Source of the DNA: Candidatus Pantoea formicae | GTDB lineage: Bacteria; Pseudomonadota; Gammaproteobacteria; Enterobacterales; Enterobacteriaceae | DNA length: 64,000 nt | Assembly (NCBI RefSeq): GCF_011752625.1 | Contig: NZ_VWXD01000004.1 | Coordinates: 434,001 to 498,000, forward strand | Reading direction: 5' to 3' | Notes under the pieces: model-generated | What the model was told of the DNA's origin: nothing | Database searches by the model: none | What the model saw: only the letters and a program-made list of their open reading frames with translations | Made by a program: the position numbers and the translations under genes | In this document: positions 23,866-33,300 of the stretch, in pieces | Numbering within the stretch: the first letter of the stretch is position 1 | Layout: the number at the start of each line of letters is the position of its first letter

Positions 23866-24351
23866 ATGATGAACAACGATCTGACACTGGAATTGAGCGC
23901 GGTCCTCTCACTGGACTGTACCCGTAGCGGCGTACACTGCCAGAGTAAAAAACGCGCGCTGGAAATTATCAGCGAGCTGGCAGCGAAGCAGCTCAATCTG
24001 CCTCACCAGACGCTTTTTGAAGCTATCCTGACCCGAGAGCGTATGGGCAGTACCGGCATTGGTAACGGCATTGCTATCCCTCATGGCAAGCTGGAGGAAG
24101 ATACGCTGCGTGCCGTGGGTGTGTTTATCAGCCTCGATCAGCCGATCGCCTTTGATGCGGTGGATAACCAGCCGGTTGACCTGCTGTTTGCGCTACTGGT
24201 TCCTGCTGACCAGTGTAAAACCCATTTGCATACGCTGTCGTTGGTAGCAAAACGCCTGGCGGATAAAACCGTTTGCCGTCGTTTGCGTGCAGCACAGAGT
24301 GATGAAGAACTCTATGCCATCATCACAGAAGCTCAGGAAGAACACTCTTAA
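23866..24351 (+). CDS. ptsN: PtsN, EIIA-Ntr of the nitrogen PTS
   Basis: A 161-residue EIIA domain whose phosphorylated histidine is His73 in 'GIAIPHGKLEED'. It accepts phosphate from Npr and regulates potassium uptake and other targets rather than transporting sugar. 'VHCQSKKRALEIISELAAK' near residue 23 and the C-terminal 'ADKTVCRRLRAAQSDEELY' are family-typical. Two ATGs (23866, 23869) are adjacent; the first fits the family (MMNNDLTLEL versus MTNND). Reading upstream to 23716 adds sequence without similarity. Confidence 0.96.
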   Translation: MMNNDLTLELSAVLSLDCTRSGVHCQSKKRALEIISELAAKQLNLPHQTLFEAILTRERMGSTGIGNGIAIPHGKLEEDTLRAVGVFISLDQPIAFDAVDNQPVDLLFALLVPADQCKTHLHTLSLVAKRLADKTVCRRLRAAQSDEELYAIITEAQEEHS

Positions 24352-24403
24352 GCGACAGACACTTTTATCGGCGCAATCGCCGATTTAAAACGGGAGAAAT
24401 GTG

Positions 24404-25258
24404 ATGGTGCTGATGATCGTTAGCGGTCGGTCAGGCTCAGGAAAGTCAGTTGCACTGCGTGCCCTGGAGGACATGGGGTTTTACTGTGTTGATAACCTGC
24501 CGGTAGTGCTGCTACCGGAGTTGGCGAACACCTTAACGGAGCGCAATATCTCAGCGGCTGTCAGCATTGATGTGCGCAACATGCCTGAGTCACCGGAAGT
24601 GTTTGAGACTGCATTGAACAATCTGCCCGATTCGTTCTCACCGCAGTTGCTGTTCCTGGATGCCGATCGCAATACGCTGATCCGCCGTTACAGTGACACA
24701 CGCCGCCTGCACCCACTCTCCAGTAAGAATTTGTCGCTGGAAAGTGCCATTGATGAAGAGAACGATCTGCTGGAGCCACTGCGCTCACGTGCCGATCTGA
24801 TTATCGATACGTCCGAGATGTCGGTTCACGAGCTGGCAGAGATGCTGCGCACGCGTTTGTTGGGTAAGCGCGAACGTGAATTGACCATGGTGTTTGAATC
24901 TTTTGGTTTCAAACATGGTATCCCAATTGATGCTGACTACGTGTTCGATGTTCGCTTCCTACCTAACCCGCATTGGGATCCTAAGCTACGCCCGATGACC
25001 GGTCTGGATAGACCCGTCGCCGCGTTCCTTGATCGCCATACTGAAGTCCATAACTTCATCTACCAGACGCGCAGTTATCTGGAATTGTGGCTGCCGATGC
25101 TGGAGACCAACAACCGTAGCTACCTGACCGTCGCGATAGGCTGTACCGGTGGTAAACATCGTTCTGTGTATATCGCAGAACAGCTGGCAGATTACTTCCG
25201 CTCACGTGGCAAAAATGTGCAGTCTCGTCACCGTACTCTGGAAAAACGCAAATCATGA
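24404..25258 (+). CDS. rapZ: RapZ, GlmZ adaptor and glucosamine-6-phosphate sensor
   Basis: A 284-residue protein, the E. coli length, that binds the sRNA GlmZ and guides RNase E, thereby controlling glmS. Walker A 'GRSGSGKS' lies at residues 8-15 and Walker B-like '[15 protein letters not shown]' near 88. The C-terminal RNA- and sugar-binding domain includes '[20 protein letters not shown]' near 248 and a basic tail '[12 protein letters not shown]'. ATG 24404 follows a GGGAGAAA element; a GTG one codon upstream is also possible. Its stop overlaps npr by four bases. Confidence 0.97.
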   Translation: MVLMIVSGRSGSGKSVALRALEDMGFYCVDNLPVVLLPELANTLTERNISAAVSIDVRNMPESPEVFETALNNLPDSFSPQLLFLDADRNTLIRRYSDTRRLHPLSSKNLSLESAIDEENDLLEPLRSRADLIIDTSEMSVHELAEMLRTRLLGKRERELTMVFESFGFKHGIPIDADYVFDVRFLPNPHWDPKLRPMTGLDRPVAAFLDRHTEVHNFIYQTRSYLELWLPMLETNNRSYLTVAIGCTGGKHRSVYIAEQLADYFRSRGKNVQSRHRTLEKRKS

Positions 25259-25527
25259 CCGTGAAGCAAACCGTTGAGATTCGTAACAAACTGGGTATGC
25301 ACGCCCGCCCGGCAATGAAACTGTTCGAGTTAGTCCAGAGTTTTGATGCAGAAGTCCTGTTGCGTAATGAAGCGGGCACGGAGGCTGAAGCCAGCAGCGT
25401 GATTGCACTGCTGATGCTCGACTCAGCGAAAGGTGGCCATATCGAGATTGAAGCCAGCGGCCCGCAGGAAGTGCAGGCACTGGCAGCCGTCATCGAGCTG
25501 TTTGAAGCCGGTTTTGACGAAGATTAA
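25255..25527 (+). CDS. npr: NPr, HPr-like phosphocarrier of the nitrogen PTS
   Basis: A 90-residue HPr-family protein (also called PtsO). The phosphorylated His16 is in '[17 protein letters not shown]'. It carries phosphate from EI-Ntr to PtsN. '[24 protein letters not shown]' near 44 is the usual second conserved region. It overlaps rapZ by four bases and ends ten bases from the convergent mtgA stop. Confidence 0.97.
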   Translation: MTVKQTVEIRNKLGMHARPAMKLFELVQSFDAEVLLRNEAGTEAEASSVIALLMLDSAKGGHIEIEASGPQEVQALAAVIELFEAGFDED

Positions 25528-25536
25528 CCGCGCGCG

Positions 25537-26259
25537 TTAGTGCAGCTTATAGCGCGCCAGAAAACCCTCGCCCCCTAACTGCCGCATCTGCCGCATGATC
25601 CACTGCTGTCGCATGCGGACATAGCCTGAAGGCGCATCCGCGCGGAAGCGGATCGGATTAGGCAAGACCGCCGCCAGCAGCGCGGCTTCTGACATAGTCA
25701 GGCGACTGGCCGGTTTGTGGAAGTAGCGCTGCGAGGCCTCTTCTACGCCAAACACGCCATTCCCAAACTCCGCGATATTGAGATACACCGTCAAAATACG
25801 CCGCTTAGTCCAGACAGTTTCAATCCCCACAGTCAGCCCCGCTTCTAAGCCCTTGCGAACCCAACTGCGGCCATCCCATAAAAACAAATTCTTAGCCGTC
25901 TGCTGCGACAGCGTTGAAGCGCCTCGCATACGTTCAGTTCCATCATTATCCAGAACCTGCTGGATCGCATCGACATCGAAGCCCCAATGCTCTGGGAATT
26001 TTTGATCTTCGGAGGCAATCACCGCCAGGGCCATCCAGGGTGAGATGTCATCCATGCCCACCCAATCAGAATGGGCCACATAGTCAAAGCGGCCGCTTAA
26101 CCAAGCACCAAGCTGGCGTTCAACCATGACGGCTGAAAATGGCACGGGTATAAAAGCAAAAATAACAATGCCTGCCAGCCAGATGCCGAGCCACGCCAGC
26201 AGCACTTTCGCCACCAGCACTTTAATGCGCTGCCCCAGTTTCCCTTTACTCTTACTCAT
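25537..26259 (-). CDS. mtgA: MtgA, monofunctional peptidoglycan glycosyltransferase
   Basis: A 240-residue GT51 transglycosylase with one N-terminal membrane helix (about residues 15-35). It polymerises lipid II into glycan strands. GT51 motifs are visible: '[19 protein letters not shown]' near 77 with the catalytic Glu, '[17 protein letters not shown]' near 112, '[27 protein letters not shown]' near 136, and '[15 protein letters not shown]' near 190. It is convergent with npr. In E. coli elbB lies upstream; here a 0.77-kb gene-poor region does. Confidence 0.96.
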   Translation of the reverse strand: MSKSKGKLGQRIKVLVAKVLLAWLGIWLAGIVIFAFIPVPFSAVMVERQLGAWLSGRFDYVAHSDWVGMDDISPWMALAVIASEDQKFPEHWGFDVDAIQQVLDNDGTERMRGASTLSQQTAKNLFLWDGRSWVRKGLEAGLTVGIETVWTKRRILTVYLNIAEFGNGVFGVEEASQRYFHKPASRLTMSEAALLAAVLPNPIRFRADAPSGYVRMRQQWIMRQMRQLGGEGFLARYKLH

Positions 26260-26448
26260 GCAATGTTCTCTTACCTGTTCCCTGGATTAATCAATCACTC
26301 AGGTCATGAATTCATATATGTGCGATTCAAACCGAAACTTTATCGCTTATCGCCCGCCAGGAAATCGAAAAATCATTGCCTGCGCAATCATCGTTCCTCT
26401 ATTAGAGCCAATCACATCAAGCACTTCCACTATTAAGGAATCGGTTCC

Positions 26449-26556
26449 ATGGTGAAAAACTTATCAGAATCTTTACCTACGGATACTTCACTCAATGTGA
26501 TTAATGTCACACTTAAACTTTCATATTATTTAACAATAAACTTTCAAAGCATTTGA
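26449..26556 (+). CDS. Possible small protein, 35 residues (unrecognised)
   Basis: A reading frame from ATG 26449 to TGA 26556, beginning MVKNLSESLPTDTSLNVINV, preceded by AAGGAA nine bases upstream. I recognise no family. It contains the CRP-like site at 26496 inside its frame, which argues against it being expressed from that site. It may be chance or a remnant; support is only the ribosome-binding-site-like spacing. Confidence 0.15.
   Translation: MVKNLSESLPTDTSLNVINVTLKLSYYLTINFQSI
26496..26511. promoter_or_regulatory. Perfect CRP-type site TGTGA-N6-TCACA
   Basis: TGTGATTAATGTCACA matches the CRP consensus half-sites exactly. It lies 237 bases upstream of the mtgA start (leftward) and about 530 bases before arcZ. 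Rightward, TATTAT (26524) and AACAAT (26532) are weak -10 candidates. No target gene is obvious. FNR-type sites differ (TTGAT halves), so CRP is the better call. Confidence 0.55.
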
Positions 26557-26710
26557 AGATGCTCATTGAAAAACGAGGCGATTCTGAAAAACATGGCTGA
26601 AATCGCATCAGCCATCCCCTGATTGCCCCCTTCCATGGTAAAGTATTTCGTCACGACTTTGGTTTACATTACCGCGCTAAACCTTGATCTGGAACTTTCT
26701 GCAGAGGGTT

Positions 26711-26726
26711 TCCAAAACGTTTTGGA
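26711..26726. repeat. Perfect 16-base palindrome, operator-like
   Basis: TCCAAAACGTTTTGGA is fully self-complementary with a central CG, the arrangement seen in operators of LacI/GalR-family regulators (for example PurR-type AACGTT cores). No adjacent gene explains it. Confidence 0.4.
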
Positions 26727-27026
26727 TAACCTGCACTTAACAGCTTAATTACTCACTAATATCAGCATGTTAAGCTTACTTAACTGCGATTTTTTAGCGG
26801 AATCAGATTTTAACCCCTGGCCGCCGACGTTTCCGGCTTCTGCCTGAAGGAAATCCAGGCAAAAAGCAGAACAATTGGTCAAAAATAGTGCAATACGGCA
26901 AAGAAATTAATTCCTTGCTTGACTGTGTCATCAAATTAATGTTTTCTGTATTTAAACGCTGCTCAACATCACACAATTTAATGAATCTTGTCACAAGCGT
27001 TGGCGAATTTGTTAAGGTGATTTTGA

Positions 27027-27147
27027 AGCGTTAACCAATACCAAACTGTTGCTGGTTCATTCGAACTCAAACGATAGCAGCAGTACCCATTTCCCTGGTG
27101 TTGGCGCAGTATTCGCGCACCCCAGTTTCGACTGGGGTCATTTTTTT
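27027..27147 (+). ncRNA. arcZ: ArcZ (RyhA/SraH) Hfq-dependent small RNA
   Basis: The segment 27089-27118 is nearly identical to the conserved 3' half of E. coli ArcZ, including the seed region TTTCCCTGGTGTTGGCGCAG. It is followed by a perfect hairpin ACCCCAGT-TTCG-ACTGGGGT (27119-27138) and a seven-T tract (27141-27147), the Rho-independent end. ArcZ base-pairs with rpoS, flhDC and other mRNAs and is repressed by ArcA in E. coli. Here it lies directly beyond the arcB stop on the opposite strand, as in E. coli. The 5' end is approximate: it assumes the E. coli length of about 121 nt, and the 5' half is diverged. A TTGTCA at 26988 could be its -35. Confidence 0.9.
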
Positions 27148-27155
27148 CTGGCATC

Positions 27156-29492
27156 CTACGATTTTTCCCGCTCAGCTACCCATTCGCGTAACACGTTAAC
27201 TTCATGCTGCCACTCATGTTTTAATTCGTCGATCCACTCCTGCACGTTGTCCCACCATGCGGGGAGTTCCGGTGACTGAATCTGTTTCGCCAGCTTCTGC
27301 AAATGTAGCAGACCTACAGAGCCTGCGGCCCCTTTAATCTTATGCCCTTCTTCCGCAATGCCTTTCTGATCGCGCGCCATCATGTTGGAATCCAGTACCT
27401 CGAGATAGCCCGGCATCATCTGCTCAAACATCGTCAGGCTTTGCTTAATTAAGCCTGGACCGACCAATTCAATGTACTGCTCCAGCATCTCCACATCGAG
27501 CAGCGTGCGGGAGTGCTCTGATGAGGTGGGCAGGATGGACTCTGCGGTTTCGCTCTGGTAATCCCAGAACTTTTTGATAATGGCAGTCAGCGCCGGCACA
27601 GCCAGTGGTTTGCTCAGCACATCATCCATGCCCGCATCGAGATACTCTTTTTTATCCTTCAGCACGTTGGCCGTCAGTGCCACCAGCGGCGGTAATGTGA
27701 CACCCGCATGCTGCTGATGGATGGCTCGCGACACATCCAGCCCAGTCATATCCGGCAGTTGGATATCAAGCAGTACCAGATCGAACTCTTGTGGGTCAAA
27801 CATGGCCAGCGCCTCGCTGCCGGTCATCGCCACTTCTACGCTGCATCCCAGTTTCTCCAGTACGGAACGGGCGACGATAACGTTCAGTTCGATATCTTCG
27901 ACCAGCAGCACGTGCAGCGCCGGTAACGGCATGTTGTCATCAAGATTCTCATCTTCAACTTCGTCCGCCACGCGAGGAGCTTTAATCTCCACGGTGAAAC
28001 ACGAACCCTGCCCCGGCGCGCTACGGACGCTGATATCGCCACCCATCGCCTGTGCCAACCGGCGTGAAACCGCCAATCCAATCCCGGTCCCCGTTGCCGG
28101 TTTTCCGCCCTGCTGATCTTTCACCTGGTAATACATCGCGAAGATCTTATCCTGCTCATCCTGTGGGATACCCATCCCCGAGTCCTGCACTTCGAAGTGC
28201 AGCGTTTCGTCCTCGTGATAATCCACACGTACGACGATTTCACCCTGCTGGGTGAATTTCACTGCGTTGCCGATCAGGTTCCACAGGATCTGACGCAAAC
28301 GTGTCCCATCCGCCGAAATCATATGCGGCAATGGCAGTTCCGGTGCCATCACAAACTTCAGACCCTTCGGCTGCGCCAGCAGACCTGACAGGTTTTCGAG
28401 ATCCGCCAGGAAACCAGTGAAATCGAGCGGTTGGTTATCCAGTTGCACTTTGCGACGCTCGATTTTGTCCACTTCAATCACATCATTGAAAATATTGCCC
28501 AACGTGATAGCGGAGACGTGAATGGTTTTAAGGTACTTCAGCTGTTCCTGGTTAAGATCGGTATCCAGCAGAATACGACTCAAGCCAACAATGCCATTCA
28601 GCGGCGTGCGAAGCTCGTGGCTGATGGTCGAAATAAAGGTGGTCTTTTCACGGCTGGCGTTCTCTAACGCGTCCTGATAGCGCTTACGCTCGGTAATATC
28701 GCGTCCAAAGCCCATCAGTCCACTGCGTTTGCCTACGCGATCGTAATAAGGCACTTTGCGGATTTCAAAACAGGCTTTACGTCCATCGGGATATTGCAGC
28801 CACTGTTCATAAGTCAGCGAGACGTTGTGGCGGAACACCTTCTCGTCGGTTTCCAGCACTTTGGTTGCGGCATCCTCATCGTAGATATCGCGGGGTGTTA
28901 GACCAATCAGCTGTTTCTCGCTCATGCCGGTCAGCAATTCCATGGCGCGGTTACAGCCCGAGAACTGTTTGTCGATGTTGCGGTAGAAGACCAAATCCGG
29001 GGAGGCATCGAGGAAAGAGCGCAGGAAGGAAGATTGTTGCTCCAGCTCGATCTGCGCCTGTTCACGACGCGCCATCTCTTCGCGTAGCTTATCCATCACC
29101 TGTTCGCGCGCCTGCTCCGCTTTTATACGGTCATTAATCTCCTGATTAAGCTGAGCGATGGTTTCCTTCATCTGCTGGTTGAGCTCGAGGTCGCGGGTAC
29201 GCATCTCCTCCAGTTTATCCACCAGCTTCGACAGCCGCTGACGCGACTCTTCTAATTGATCGACCACCACGGAGAGAAAATAGACCGCCCAAGGCGTAAT
29301 CAACAGACCGAAAAATATCGAACGTACGACGTCAATGCTTTCTACATGCCCGCGCAACACCATAGTGACTGCCATCTGCACCACCATCGCCAGCACCACC
29401 AGTGCCGAGGCCAACAGCAGTGAAAAACGCACCAGCCCCAATTTGACCATCAGATCAACGTAGTACTGCGCTAAAAGACGAATCTGCTTCAT
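27156..29492 (-). CDS. arcB: ArcB, hybrid sensor kinase for redox control
   Basis: A 778-residue tripartite sensor kinase, the E. coli length, that phosphorylates ArcA under reducing conditions. Order: two membrane helices (about 23-77), a coiled-coil linker (about 80-150), a PAS domain (about 155-275), the kinase core with H-box 'STISHELRTPLNG' near 289, N-box 'LIGNAVKF', G-boxes 'DSGMGIP' and 'GTGIGLAVSRRLA', a receiver with Asp in 'LLDIQLPDMTG' near 576, and a C-terminal Hpt with 'EEGHKIKGAAGS' near 715. The ATG at 29492 (MKQIRLLAQYYVDLM) is the family start. Confidence 0.98.
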   Translation of the reverse strand: MKQIRLLAQYYVDLMVKLGLVRFSLLLASALVVLAMVVQMAVTMVLRGHVESIDVVRSIFFGLLITPWAVYFLSVVVDQLEESRQRLSKLVDKLEEMRTRDLELNQQMKETIAQLNQEINDRIKAEQAREQVMDKLREEMARREQAQIELEQQSSFLRSFLDASPDLVFYRNIDKQFSGCNRAMELLTGMSEKQLIGLTPRDIYDEDAATKVLETDEKVFRHNVSLTYEQWLQYPDGRKACFEIRKVPYYDRVGKRSGLMGFGRDITERKRYQDALENASREKTTFISTISHELRTPLNGIVGLSRILLDTDLNQEQLKYLKTIHVSAITLGNIFNDVIEVDKIERRKVQLDNQPLDFTGFLADLENLSGLLAQPKGLKFVMAPELPLPHMISADGTRLRQILWNLIGNAVKFTQQGEIVVRVDYHEDETLHFEVQDSGMGIPQDEQDKIFAMYYQVKDQQGGKPATGTGIGLAVSRRLAQAMGGDISVRSAPGQGSCFTVEIKAPRVADEVEDENLDDNMPLPALHVLLVEDIELNVIVARSVLEKLGCSVEVAMTGSEALAMFDPQEFDLVLLDIQLPDMTGLDVSRAIHQQHAGVTLPPLVALTANVLKDKKEYLDAGMDDVLSKPLAVPALTAIIKKFWDYQSETAESILPTSSEHSRTLLDVEMLEQYIELVGPGLIKQSLTMFEQMMPGYLEVLDSNMMARDQKGIAEEGHKIKGAAGSVGLLHLQKLAKQIQSPELPAWWDNVQEWIDELKHEWQHEVNVLREWVAEREKS

Positions 29493-30378
29493 GTCGAGCT
29501 CCCTGAACGAAATCTGCCCCATGATAGCGTAATTATCGTCGCACTGCGCCGCTTCACCGCGTAGAGTCGCGCGGGTTTGCCTCATTATGGTGCATCACAA
29601 GACTATTTCGCCGACGTTCGCCTCTATATGCCTAAAGCGCTTGACTAATTCTGCCAACTGAATAATCTGGAGGGCCGCGCTTTTGCGGCCCTTTCATGAC
29701 ATCCCGTGCTATTCAGCGTTCTGGCAGCCATTTAGCCTAATGGTTGCGTTTCTTTATTGCATATCCATTCAACTTTAGTGCTATTTTAATCACGTCAATG
29801 CTGATTAATTTTACTAATGACAGACCTATTTTGATTCAAATATGACGCCATAAGAAAAACAGATACATGCTGTGCATGAAACGGCGCCAACAGAATTTTA
29901 TGCTGATAGAGTCCGGTTATTCAGCATTGTTTGGATATATGAGGCCCACCTCACAGTGAGACGGCTCACACTTCATAGGGGAATCAGAATCCTCAGATTG
30001 ACAGTTATTTACGTAATAAATTGTTCATAATCATATATTTAAACCGCAAAAAAGCCCATTAACCGCAATAAAGCTGGCTATTTGACCTGAGTTCGCTTTC
30101 CCGATAAGTTGGAATTCCGCTGGATGCTTTCCAGTCGGGACTGTGTCTCGGCATATCTATGCAGCAAGAAACTCCCTCTGGATGCAAGTTATCTCCCGTA
30201 AGAGACCGGAAGTAAGAGCAGCTTATCAAGGACGTGAAATTTATCTCTTGAGAGCCTTTGCTCGGTATTGCGACGTCCGCGTTTAGCGCGGCGAAAACGA
30301 ATTTGATACAGCACGCAGCCAGTGCTCTGTGCTTGAAATAATGCAGGTAATGTCAAAAGCAGTTTAAGGAGACCCTCA
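29493..30378. other. Long non-coding interval upstream of the gltB-like gene
   Basis: About 890 bases without a recognised gene between divergent arcB and the gltB-like gene. In E. coli yhcC lies here; no trace was seen. A terminator-like hairpin is at 29671-29692. The region from about 29750 to 30060 is AT-rich; from about 30070 the composition rises. A small hairpin CCGCG-TTTAG-CGCGG is at 30277-30291 in what may be the leader of the gltB-like gene. No promoter could be assigned with confidence. Confidence 0.7.
29671..29697 (+). terminator. Terminator-like hairpin upstream of the gltB-like gene
   Basis: Stem AGGGCCGC / GCGGCCCT with a six-base loop and a short CTTTC tail. It may end an unrecognised rightward transcript or be a remnant of a lost gene. 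The weak U-tract limits confidence. Confidence 0.45.
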
Positions 30379-33300
30379 ATGTCCACTCAAAAACCTCATC
30401 CCTATGGTTTGTATGATCCCTCAGCAGGAAGTGATAGCTGTGGTGTTGGGTTTATTACCCGTAAGGACGGCGAGCAGACCCATGAGATCCTGCAGATGGC
30501 GCACAGCGCGCTATGCACAGTACCGCACCGTGGCGGCATGTCTGCTGAGGGCGTGGGCGATGGCGCAGGTGTCAACGTCGACCTTTCTTTAAACTTCTTC
30601 CGTAAAGTGACGGGCCAACCGCTGGAAGCCGGTCGCTTTGGCGTGGGTAACTTCTTTGTGCCAAAAGATGCAGAGCTGCGTGCAAACGCAGAGCGTCTGG
30701 TGGAAGAGACCTTGGCTGCACATAACTTCCCTGTGCTGATGAAGCGCGATATGCCGTTGGACGGCAGCGTGACGCGTCCAGCTGCCCTGCAGTTCCAACT
30801 GCCGATTGTGCAGTGGATCTTTGCGGCACCACAGGATGTCACCGAACAGATCGAATTCGAGCGTCACATCTATCGTGCGCTGCTGGATATCGAAGCGCGT
30901 GCCTTTACAGAAAGCGAATTCGGCGGTCTCTATCCGCTGTCGCTCTCTTCTCGTACTCAGGTATTCAAAGCACGCCTGAACTCAAATGAAGTCATTCCGT
31001 ACTTCAAAGATTTGACCGATGTGGACCATCAGGTGCGTGGGCTGTTCTTCCATACCCGCTTCTCGACCAACACCGATCCACACACCACCATGGCACAGCC
31101 GTTCCGTCTGATGGCGCACAATGGTGAATTGAATACCGACCGTAAGAACCGCATCGCTGAAGCGGCGCTGATGCTGGCGCGCGGTAAGAAAATCGTGCGT
31201 CCTAAAGGCCAGTCTGACAGCTCACGTCTTGACCAGAGCATCCACAGCCGCTTGATGGAAGATAATCTCGACCTGATCAACGCCGTGGTTTCCATGATGC
31301 CGCCAGCCTGGGAAAACGACACCTCGCTGTCGAATGAAGTGCGCGCCATGCTGGAGTACTTCTCTCTTTATGAAGAGAAGAACGATGGCCCAGCAGCGTT
31401 GATCTTTGGTAACGGTGAAGTGATCGGTGCGCGTCTTGACCGCCTGGGTCTGCGTCCGCTGCGTTCCGTAGAAACCGCCGAGTACATCGGTGCGATGTCG
31501 GAAGCCGGCCAGATTGCCTTCCCACCGGAAAGTGTCTTGCGTCGTGGCCGTATCGAAGCGGGCGGCATGCTGTATTACGATCACAAAGAAAAACGCTCTT
31601 ACACCACGGTGGAAGCGCTGGAAAAACTGGCAGCAGAGAAAGATTATCTTTCTCTGCTGAGCGCGGCCCGTGTTGACCTGCAAGATCTGCCAGAAATTCA
31701 GGCAGAGAAGCTAGGTTCACCGCTGCGCTATCGTGGCGACCTCAAAACCTATCAGCGTTTTGTGGCGTACTACTACAACCAAGAAAGCTTCAAATTCATG
31801 ATGGACCCGATGCTGCAAACCGGCGCTGAGAAAATCTCGGCAATGGGTTACGGCAACGCCATCAACGGCCTGTCCGACCACGAAGGCGGCATGGCGCACT
31901 ACTTCTCACAACGTTTTGCTCAAGTCACCAACCCGCCACTGGACTCCATCCGTGAAGCGGATGGCATGACGCTGCGCGTGGCGCTGGGTGCTAAACCGCA
32001 CTTGGGCCGCAGTAAAGGTCAGCAGGTTATCGTGCCGACCCCGATCCTGACGCACCTTGATATGTTGCGTCTGCGTGAGCAGAACGTGGCACCTTACGCG
32101 CGCTTTGAGATGTTATACGAGCCGGTCATCGGCAAAGATATCGTCAGCCGTGCGGCTAATGCCAAAGCGCTGGAAAACGCCATTGATGATTTGGCGCAAC
32201 AGGTGGTGGATTTTGCGCGCCAGCAAGGCGGCATCGCGGTCATCACTGACCGCCACATCTCCTCTACTCACGCTGCCATTCCGATGCTGCTGATGGTTTC
32301 AGCGATTAACCAACGTCTGGTGCAGGAAGGTCTGCGTCTGGATGTCTCTTTAGTCGTCGAAAGCGGCCAGAGCATCTCTTCACACCACATCGCTGCAACC
32401 TTGGGCTTTGGTGCGTCTGCGGTTTACCCGCTGGGCGTGCAGATGCGTGCGGAAGAGAAGTTTGGCGAAGGTGAAGAAGGTAACAAAGCCTTCAAACGCT
32501 ATGCCAAAGCCGCAGAAAAAGCCCTGATGAAAACCATGGGTAAAGTGGGTCTCTGTACCGTAGAGAGCTACAGCTGTGGTGAGTTCTTCGAACCTAACTT
32601 CCTTGATACCGAAGATCCGGTACTGAAGAAGTATTTCCCGAATATCAAAACGCCAGTGGGTGGCGCAGGCTTCCCGGCGATCGCTCAGATGGCGGTTGAC
32701 TGGCACCAGAGCGCACTGAAAATTCAGGGCGAGGCTGAAGTGCCGTTGCTGGGTCTGTTCAAAGAGCGTGCGGAAGGTGCCGGCCACTCCTACGGTACCA
32801 TTGCCGTACGTACCTTTATCGACATGACCGAGCAGCCAATTCGCTTCGCTGATAAAGCGCGCGAAGAGGACAACTTTATCCGTCTGATGACGCTGGCCAA
32901 ACTGGATAATGCTTTCAATATCAAAGCTGAAGCCTTTAAAGACAGCAGCTTCGAACGCATCCCGAACGAGGTGATTGATACGCTGGCGATCACGCCGGAT
33001 TACCGTCAGTTCTCCAGCCTGATGCATACGGAGCGTAAACGTCGTCCAGCGGCTCTGCGTGATATTCTCGCGCTGCCATGTGATTTGACCCACGTTGACA
33101 GTGAAGCGGAGTTTGGTCGCAAATTGGGCCGCTATTCGCTGGTCAACAATGGTTTCGCCACGCGTGGCCTGAAGTGTGAAGCCGTCAATGGCAGCCTGAA
33201 CCAGTTTGAACTGCGTTTGATTGACTCGATTGCCGGCCTTAAGCCAGAAGATGAACGCCTGGAAGCCTTGTCACGTGCGCTGAAAACCCGCTTCGGTGAC

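Larger units (their letters stand above)
26260..27026. other. Gene-poor AT-rich interval where elbB would be expected
   Basis: No conserved gene was recognised in about 770 bases between mtgA and the arcZ/arcB region. In E. coli elbB occupies this place. The interval does contain a perfect CRP half-site pair (26496-26511), a possible 35-codon reading frame (26449-26556), an eight-base-stem inverted repeat without U-tract (26593-26615), a perfect 16-base palindrome (26711-26726), and the inverted repeat GTTAAG-N4-CTTAAC (26769-26784). Base composition is clearly more AT-rich than flanking genes. Confidence 0.7.

Noticed and set aside
26593..26615. Inverted repeat ATGGCTGA / TCAGCCAT as a terminator
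   Set aside because: No U-tract follows on either strand and no gene ends nearby.
26803..26994. 63-codon frame on the minus strand in the mtgA-arcB interval
   Set aside because: No ribosome-binding site or recognisable family; composition is like the surrounding non-coding DNA.
29722..29737. Possible sigma-54 promoter (TGGCAG-N8-GC) upstream of the gltB-like gene
   Set aside because: GG and GC have the right spacing, but several consensus positions fail and it lies more than 600 bases from the gene.
32380..33093. Open frame (237 codons) antisense to the gltB-like gene
   Set aside because: Shadow; the sense frame has clear glutamate synthase similarity.
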